This document shows, piece by piece, positions 53,314 to 62,900 of a stretch of DNA of 64,000 nt. The position numbers were made by a program, and so were the translations under genes. This stretch comes from a virus. The stretch spans positions 1 through 64,000 of IMG/VR virus record IMGVR_UViG_3300020438_002794; one strand, given 5' to 3'. The notes beneath the pieces are model-generated. The model made no database searches. It had not been told where the DNA came from and worked only from the letters and a program-made list of their open reading frames with translations. Within the stretch, counting starts at the first letter, position 1. Each line of letters starts with the position of its first letter.

Positions 53314-53916
53314 TTACAAGTCTGCAAAACTTGATCTAATTCTTAATGTATAAATTACCTGTATCTTTCTATTTGCACTTTTTTGTACAGGATGAAATAC
53401 TACATGAGTTAACAAATCGTTGTTACCACTGTAAATTCCAAGTTCGTCAAAAACGTAATCACCGTTCATACTTGTAGCTGTATCTGTTGAATCTTGTCCA
53501 GTTACGCTACCATAATCTAATGTGCATGTTGTAACTACATCACTGAAAGTGTTAGGCGCTGTGTGAGCGATCTCTGTGCCATTTGTAGCACTTCCGCTTA
53601 CAGATTCGTCAACTGCTTGACTAAATGTTTGATTGTATAAAACACCGCTAGCAGTATTAGTATTGGTTGCTTTATATGTTACTGTTCCTAATCCGTCAAT
53701 GGTTGTACCGCCATTGCCAAATCGCATTGTAGCGATGTGATGTGTTCCGGAGTTACCCGCTTCGTTTGCAAGCAAACTAGCAATAGCAATACTCATATTT
53801 TCATAATTAATTGCATTTCTTCTGCGTACTAATACTTCGCCAGATTCGGGATCCCATATTTTAATATGTCCCTCGATTCCTATTAGTGATGTATCATTTA
53901 AATTATCTAGACTCAT
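53314..53916 (-). CDS. Virion structural protein
   Basis: 200 aa from ATG 53916. An in-frame ATG four codons upstream would sit almost at a late transcription start (TATAAATA at 53943-53936), so the downstream ATG is preferred. Beta-rich (HIKIWDPESGEVLVRRRN, TMRFGNGGTTIDG) with conserved YVFDELGIYSG. Resembles small tail proteins of marine T4-like phages; no enzyme motif. Confidence 0.65.
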   Translation of the reverse strand: MSLDNLNDTSLIGIEGHIKIWDPESGEVLVRRRNAINYENMSIAIASLLANEAGNSGTHHIATMRFGNGGTTIDGLGTVTYKATNTNTASGVLYNQTFSQAVDESVSGSATNGTEIAHTAPNTFSDVVTTCTLDYGSVTGQDSTDTATSMNGDYVFDELGIYSGNNDLLTHVVFHPVQKSANRKIQVIYTLRIRSSFADL

Positions 53917-53932
53917 TGTTCTTTCCATTATA

Positions 53933-53943
53933 ATGTATTTATA
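53933..53943 (-). promoter_or_regulatory. T4-type late promoter, TATAAATACAT
   Basis: Minus-strand TATAAATACAT, an exact match to the T4 late core TATAAATA, overlapping the stop codon of the giant gene and placed 17 bases before the start at 53916. Fits late expression of the virion genes. Confidence 0.6.
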
Positions 53944-56900
53944 TCGTTCCTTTGCCTACATTTCTAATGAAAGCATGTTCTGGCGTAGTTCCTGTTGCTG
54001 ATAGGCTTATGCCACTATCATTATATGCTAGGCGTAGTCCATCACCATAATGTGAGAACTTATCTACTGTTGGAATTTTTGTTGTTTGTCCACTGTTGAT
54101 AACACTTGCACCGCTAGTGTGTTCTACTGCACTTGTGCCTAATGTGCCTCTTGTACAGAATAACAAGTTATTTCCGTCTACTGCATTGTATTCGATTCTT
54201 TCATTTCCAATATATACTACTCCGGGATTTGCACCTAAGGTAATATTTGGATCATCTAGTACAGTTGCATCTGTCACTGGTATTGTTGTATCGGTTGTAT
54301 TAATATCAGCAGTAGTTGTTGTTTTTTGTGCATCTACAATAGCATTACTTTCTTGTATGTTTGTTGGCATATAGTAAGCCATTCTAAACGCTCTACTATC
54401 AGATGTCACTGTACTACCACTAGCATTTGTTTGTACTAGTATGTTGATATTCTCTGTGAAATCTGTAGCTACTAGTTCTTCGCCAAAGCCTTCTAATACA
54501 GCTTGTTGGAATACATTACCGTTGTAATCATCTGAGAAACTTGCATTTGCAGTTGTAAATTCTGATTGATCAATATCACCGGTCGGTGTGCTGGTAAAGT
54601 CACCGCCAAGTAGTATAGTGTCACCTTCCCAACTTCTAATACTGTGATCTTCATAGTTGAGTGTAATAACACTGTTTCGTTCAATATCTTCTATTTCAAT
54701 ATTTGTAGATTCGCCATGTGTATTGCTTTCCATACTGCTTAATAATTTAGTGTGGAAAGGTTTGATACTGTTTACATATTCTTCTACAACATTTATATCG
54801 TATGATTGATACTTGTCTTTGTTTATTAGCAATGGTCTCTTAATTCCTAAATGTGCAAATGTAGTTTTGAAAGCAAAATCGTCTGCTGTATTTTGTAATA
54901 TTGCTGTAAATAATAACTTAAACCACATCTGATTATACTTAACATGATGTGTTCCAATAAAGATTTCACTTCTAAGTAGATCCATTAGTCTGCTTATAAC
55001 GTTGTCGCTACATGCATCAAATGGTGTTACATCTAATCCAATAGCATCAAATCCGTTGCCAAACTTTGACTGATTCCATATCTCTTCACTTAGTTGTACA
55101 GTTGCTTTTTCTTTAAACACAAGTTTGTCTTCACCATTGATATAATAATACATTTCACTTCTGTCTATGTCTGCTCCTGGGCTTGTACTTTTAACTAAAA
55201 TATAACTACCATCAACTGGATCTCCAGCATTGACATAGTCTGTTCTAGTATTGTACACAATATCAGCTACTGTGTTTGGATTAAATCTAAATGTTTCGTT
55301 TCCGTCTGTATCTGTTTCGACCAAGTGCCAGTCTACTAAGTTAGTATAATCTTTAATTTTATAGGTTACTACTCCTTCTGTAAATGCGTCGGTAAATGCA
55401 TTTTCCCAATTATTAATCTCGTCAATAACATTTACAGTACTCAATAATGAGTTTACACTATGTACAAAGTTTTGTCTAGCCTCTTTTACATCTCTGAACA
55501 AACTTTGTCTTGGACGAGTTTGAAATCCATATCTGTTGTATTTGTGCAGTTTAAGATCAGGTACTGGTTGACCTCTCCAAACACTGATGTCATCAGCTTG
55601 TGTATCTTCTATAAAGTTATAATCATATACTCTACTCCAGTGACTCATATCTGTGTCTAAACTAGGTTGATTGCCTTGGTTGTTTGCTTGTAGACTTATG
55701 TAAAAGTCTGTGCCTTCTTTTACTACTTGATCATCAGCATAAACTGTTGTATTGTTCCAAGTTGTATAAGGTTTATCGACACTAAATCTATTAAATCCAG
55801 CTAAACTATCTCTAATCTTTACATGCAAATATTCGGGTATAGTTATGTTAGGATCTTTTTCAGCAAGCATTACCCAGTCTTGCATTGGTAATGCAAGGTC
55901 AACATTTTTCTGATTAAGTTGTGCTACTGTATCTTTGTTAACGAAATTTCTAATGTTTGCCAATAATAAAGTATCATCGCCTGCTTGTGCCGACCAACTT
56001 AGGTCAAATGCATTTGGATTAAGCATTATTTGTGCTAGTTGGAAAACATTGTAATTGCTATTTCTAATACTGTTAGTTTTGTTTTTAATCCAGAAATAGT
56101 AAACAGTTTCAGTTTGTTTACTTGCTTCGTTGTAATAATTTTCTTCAGTCCAGTTGTATACGGTTTGTCCGTTTATTGTAACACTATATGCTTCACCGCT
56201 AGCTTCTTTATTATCAACTATCGCTTTTTGTGTTACTAACTCGCTCCACTGTTCTGGAGGTACAGGACTTGCTGTCCATTCGTAAATGTCTATACTTGAT
56301 CCATCAAACAGTTTTCCCCAGTTATTTTGTTGATAATCTACTGTACTTTGCTCGTAGTCTAAATACACTGCGGTGCTGGTATTCCACCATCTTGCACCCA
56401 AGTATTCTCTTCCCCACTGCTCGTCATTTGTAATACTACCATCTATGTTATTAAAATTATAGTTTGCAATATCGTTTGTAATTTTATAGTCAATCTCTTT
56501 GTCAACAAAACCAAATATAATTCCTTTAGCTGGATCGAAAACTTCTAATGTTGTGATAGTGCTTTGTTTCTCTGCATCATATAATTTAATATTTTCTATT
56601 AGATCATTTCTCGCTTGTGCAATACCTGTTCTCACTTGCTTCCAAGAACCAATGTGACCATTGGTATCACTCCAAGTACCAGTCCAACTGTATACTGCAC
56701 TTTGTCCGGTTCCATCATCATCTACATAAGCATAAATTGGATTTGCTGATAATGCTTGCCTAACTCCTGCAAAATTGTATTTGTAAACATCATTTATTTT
56801 AATTTGTCTATCAGCTTCTAGTGCGGCATAAGTTGGGAAACGCATTTTTCTTAAAGGATAAATGTTACCAGTACTGCCGTTCTGTTCAATAAATTCATCA

Positions 56901-59900
56901 ATGTAAAACTTGTTAGTTTGATTTGATACTTTGGTTACTTTGTGTATTCCGTCAATATTAGGAACGCTGTTACTTCCTCTTATTAAAATATAATCTCCAA
57001 CACTCAAGTTATGTGCTTGCACATCACCTGTTTGTCTATTAACTTTTATCTCTGCATCATCTCCAGCGTCTGGACCTGCACAAATATCAAATGTGTATAT
57101 ACCAAAGTCCATTGTTTGATAAACTTGATATCCTAAGTTATAACTGCCAAATTCACTGTCATCTGCAACCCATATCGCAAAAATATTTGGATCATTTGTG
57201 TCTTTTGTAAACACTGGATTGCCATTTGAATCTACTATTGCCTCAAATACTGCACTAGTTGCACTTTGCGTTGCACTCAGCGTTTGTGCAGTTATACCCA
57301 CAGTTGTGTTTGCTGTACCTGCACCAATTACCATTGTACTATTTGTACTTGTAAGTCTTAGTTTGTTGCTGGCATTTGTTGCACTTACTCCGATAATGTT
57401 TGCATTATTAATTTTCTCTACAATATCAATAATATTCAACCCTACATTACTTGTAGCAGTTGTTGTACTGGCTGGTACAAGTCCACTTGGTAAACCTATT
57501 GGACTATTTGCTGTTCCTATGCCAATGAACAAGTTAGCCAGCGTTGAATTAATTTGTAGTACGTTAGTATTACTTGTTCCCGCCGATGCAGTAATACCTG
57601 ATATGCCTGCATCATTGATTTGATCTATTGTTTGTTGTAGTGATAAAGGTAGTTCTAAGTTTTGTGTATTTGATGATGAACTTATACTTTCAGTTGCTGT
57701 GCTAAATCCAACATTTGCATTTTCAGTTCCAACACTTATTGTTAATGTAAACGTTACTGCTGGAGTGTTTGTTGTTTTAGTAATTTTTAGTCTACTACTA
57801 GCATCAGCACTTGCTGTTACATTACTAATTCCTGCATCATTTATTTCTTGTACTATATCAGTTAGTGTATACAATTTAAAGCCGGGTGTAGTTATACTTA
57901 CTACTACTGTGCTTGGTGCAAATGTAGTTGATGCATTTGCACTATCTTTGAGATATGTTGCAATATCATCAGTATATGTACCGTTGTTCATTGCGCCTTG
58001 TGAATCAGTAATATCACTGGATCCAACAATTTGAGCTCCTGATATAACTTGTGTACCTACATAGCTCGTACCTTTTATATTATTAATAATAACTAAGTCC
58101 TGGTCTAACAAAAACTCTGCAGGTTGTTGTGTACTACCGCCACCTTGAATAAGTGTAAGTAAATGACTTATATTCAATCCTGCATTATTTGTATAGTATG
58201 TTGTAATCCAAGTTGTCCATGCCGCCGCACTATTAGATGCAATGTATGCCGCTCTTAAGCCTTCTATTCTTTGTATTCTAGTTGTAGCTGAACTTGATAT
58301 AGATGATTGATTTTGTATCCAACTAGTATTAAAACTATTTTCGTATGCCTGCTGGGCCGTAATGTTTGTATTTGCACTCTGTGGATCATTGAAGTTAACT
58401 GTAGTACCATCAATAATTAGTGTAGCAGTTGCACTACCTTGTATAGTTGGATTAATAGTTGACCCTATTTTTTCAATGTCTACAAAAGTAGTTGTAGAGA
58501 CAATATTAGAAAAAGTAACTGTAGTATTGATAGTAGAACTAGAACCTAGTATTAATGTTGAACCGTGTGGCACCACATTGGTACTAGCAATGTTTACTGT
58601 ACCTGGCACTTGTATAACATTTGTAGTTGTACTGGTAGCACTCTTGCTTAATGTTATAGTGTTACCATCAATAACTAAAGTTTGCCCTGTACTTGGAATT
58701 ACCGGTAATTGCACTGTACCTTTCAGTTCAATAGGATCACTAGCAGTTGCTATTCCACTGGCGCCATCTTCATCTATCATTGACCAAGTCTTACCTTTAT
58801 GTAAAACTTTTTCGTTAAACTTGTAACTTACATTACTATCCCATATACCAATGTCCTGCCAGTCACCACTGTGGTCATATGATTCTTTTACTTCCTCTGG
58901 AAACTGTTCAAAATCTTCTTTGTTTATAACTTTGTAGTCTGCTTCACTCAGCAACGGTAAACCAGCAGTTGTATAATCTTGTGCAAATAGTTCGTCACTT
59001 GAATCTTTAAAAGTGTTTACTGGTCTTGTTAAGAAGTTATTTTCAGTACTATCATGTACTTTAAGAGGACTAGTTGCATCAATATCAATTACGATATCAC
59101 TGAGTACATCAAACTTTTGTCCTGCACTAATCCTGACAGGCTGTGGACTTGTTTTTAGTAAATCAGGAGTAATTTGAAATTCTAGTGTGCCTCTAGTAGA
59201 TGTGTCTCCAAAGTCAGCAGTTCTGATTGCCCATTGCTCTAGTAGCTCTGCACTTGCTTGACCGTCAAATAATTCTTGGTTACGCATAAATGCAGTAAGT
59301 GCATGATCTGTACCTCTGTATTTGTAACTGCCTTTGACAAATTCGTAAAGAGTGTCATCGTCAAAGTCTAAATTTTTGCTCCAGTCTGGTTTGTTATATC
59401 CTGCATTGAATCTTGCAATATCACTTAATTGTTTATTGCTTAGTGTATTTGTTCTACCTAAGTATTGATCCACTTCTCTAGCAACGGTATCATAGTTTGG
59501 TATTACAGTATTCTCATCGACAATATAACCCGGTGAATATAATTTACCATTCCAATCTTTAGTTCTACTACCTCTCCAAACTATTCTGTTGTGTCTTTGT
59601 GCAATACTAGAATCGTATATTACATCATCAAAGTTAGTAATATTATCAAATACAAATGCATGTTCTAGTTGTACTTTGTACAATCTTATTCCGTATAATC
59701 TAACACTGTCGGCGTCTTTAACTTGAAATACAGTTTCGCTATCAGGCTCCATGCTTTTACGATCAATTATTAAATCTGTGCTAGATATTTGCTTGCCTTT
59801 TTCGTTAATAATATTATACACACCGTCATATTTCTTGTTAATATTATCAAAGTATCCGTCTGCTCCGTCGTTAACTATTATTTTAGTATCGTTTGGAATA

Positions 59901-62900
59901 AGTGTGATATCAGTTGTACTGTTTCCTATTGCCCAAGTTACAAAGTTAGCCGCTGAACTTCTCCATTGCTGTGTGAAGCCTAAGTTGTTTAAATAATGAC
60001 CATACCCGCTTATAAAGTTATAAACTTCTTGAATTGATCTAAGTTCTGTATTGTAATCCAACTGAGTTGTAATTTCTTCAAACGTCCTATAACGTAAAAC
60101 TGTTATTTTATTAGTTCCCTGAAACTGTACACTAATACCTGGTGTTGCTGTTTTTGGTTTGTTATATACAAAATACGATAAACTATTATCAAATCCATTT
60201 AAGGTATAACCGTTTGCTGTTTTGCTAATTTTAATGCCGCCAAAGAAAAACTCTACATCTGGTTTGCTAGTGTACATAACAGTTGAAATATTTTCCTCAG
60301 GAACAAATACTCGACCTTTGTCCTGACTGCTTTCTAATATAAACTGATTGTTTCTGTTTACAAAGCCGCCTGCTTTGATCATTGGTTGAAAACTTAAATT
60401 TTCTAATCTATTTCTTAAAGTATCTGCACCAGTTCCATACAAATTACTAAATTCAATAACTGCATTGCTAAGTCCATTATAATAGTGTGTGGCATTTTCA
60501 GCAAGTATAGGATCTAGTTCTGCACCACCTGTTGCAATGCCTAGTAATGGTCTGTTAAAATACTGTTCTCCTTGCTTAGTTACACTAGCACTGCGAATAC
60601 TACCATTTTCTACAAATACTGTTACTTCACCATTAATTCCAAAGTTATCATTTACTGTAACATCAGGTGCAATGGTATAACCACTACCAGGATTAATAAT
60701 TTTAATGCTTTCAATAATCTTTCCTGTAATTGAGCTTCCGCTAAGATTAGTGTTTTTCCAACTATCTAATTTAAGTTTATCTGTATCAATTTCTTGTGGA
60801 TGATCATATCCTGCTAGATTTTTTACTTGTCTTCTAGCTGTTCTAAAATAGTTGTTCAGCACAATTAGTGGTCTTGTTCTTAAAAATGCAAGTACAAGTG
60901 CAAGTTTACCTGCACTTGATCTGCGCCATTCAGCTTCTACTGGTCCGAAGTCACCATAAACAAAATCTTCAGATGCCTTATCTGAACTAGGCGTTGGCAC
61001 AACATTTGCTGTGTCTGGATCGTTCATTACACCACCAGTTGTTACAAGTGTATTGTTATTCCAATCATAGTTTTTATATGCGTAATTGATATCATAAGTT
61101 TGATTGTTAGCACCCAATGCAGGATCACTTGTTTGTCCATCTTGTAGCGCCAATAACAGTGCCGCACGTTTTGTTAAGTCTATCCAGCTGTAGTTTGCGT
61201 CCCACCATGTAGGTTTTGAGTTGTGACCTAACATTTCCCATGGATGGGTATGTGGTCTTTCTGTATTAAAGTAATAGGTGTATATTCCTCTCCAGCCGCC
61301 AATGCCAGGACCTACACTGCTATAATTCCAAGTCCATTTGTCATTGATGTCATAATATGTGCTACTGTTCAACACTGTAATATTGTTTTCAGACTTATAT
61401 TTGTTGAACTCACTTCTAATAGAATTGTTTAGTTCATCCCATGTGTACACTGCTGGTCTGTGTGCATTAGGAAAGTATGTGCTAACATTAACAGTTTGAG
61501 ATAGATCTGCTCCTAAATTATTATAGATCCTATTCTCAAGATCCCATATTCCTGCATCGACAGGATTAAATCCTGCTTGCTGTCTATTATACATTTCTGT
61601 ACCTTGTCTGACATACACACTTCCGTCATGTCCTAAGACTACATTACCAGTAAATGATCCGTCGCTATCAACGCTGTAGTCTGCTCTAAGTTCTGGTACA
61701 TATGGTTTAATCAATCCTAATTTAACTGCACTAGGAGGAACAAAGCTAACACTATTTCTCTTGTACCATCTTATGTGTGCATTATTCAAACCTGTGCCTG
61801 GAAAACTATTAATGCCTGGTGCAATAATAGTAACTCTATTTTGATTGATAAGATAATCTAAACCTTTAACAAGTGACTTCCAGGAGTGATTACCATTACT
61901 GTCTGGAATTTGAATCCAAACTTGTACATGATTAAATGTGTCATCATAATTATTAACTGCTTCTGGTAAATCAAAAACTGGTGTTTGATCTAGTATCCAG
62001 CTAACATCTATACTTTTATAATCTCTATACATAGCCATTTCACTGTGTGCAAATGAACTGTCTGCATTTTTACCTAAGTTTAGTGCTTCTAGTGTTTTAT
62101 CAACTAGAGTATAAATTGGTAGTGTTTGATCTAAACTTTCATGTAGTTGTACAATTTTACGTTTAAATTTTTCTTTGAATTGTTCATAGTTCGAACTTGC
62201 AAATTGTAATGCACTGTATGGATTGGTTGACACATCTACTAGTAACTGATTTAACAATTCAGTACTGTAAGGTTGTTGTCTAATTGTACCGCCTATATCA
62301 TTTACTTGTACTATGTTTCTATAGTTGTTTGTTCCATACCAATTACCAGTAAACAATGGATTACTAGTCATCTGATTACTAAAGTGTTGAATTAAATCTC
62401 CGTAACTTATTTTGCTAAAATCTAAATTTTGTGCATTATGTACTTGTGTATGTGCTGGTTCAAAATCGCCTTCACCTGTTGTTCTGTAATTTTTCTTTGA
62501 AAAGAAACTAAATTCGTATATGTCATCTTTAGTTAACCCACTAGTAATACTGATAATGTCTCCAGTATGACTGAAGTTTGTAAATGGCTCACCATTTTTT
62601 AGTACAGTAACGTTTGTCTCACTTGGATTATCATTTAAAAATATTACACCAAAGTTTGTTGGGTCAGCGACAAGTCTATACTTGATACTGTTAACTGTAG
62701 GAGTTCCTACTTGTATTTCAAATTTATTATTAGTTCCAGCTGTCCTAGTAAGTCCTGTGCTGATCGCTGTACCGTCCATGTTTACAAATTCTATTTCAGC
62801 TTGCGGAAATAGTGTGTTTATTGTGTAGGTGTTGCTGTAGTGAAAGAATAGTGTAGGTAATTTACCACCAATTCTTTGTACTCTGCCAGACAACACAGAC

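Noticed and set aside
57198-58826. Long hydrophobic plus-strand ORFs (141 and 154 aa)
   Set aside because: They lie antisense to a Thr/Ser/Val-rich part of the giant gene. Complementing such codons gives hydrophobic readings, and no ribosome site or promoter is present.
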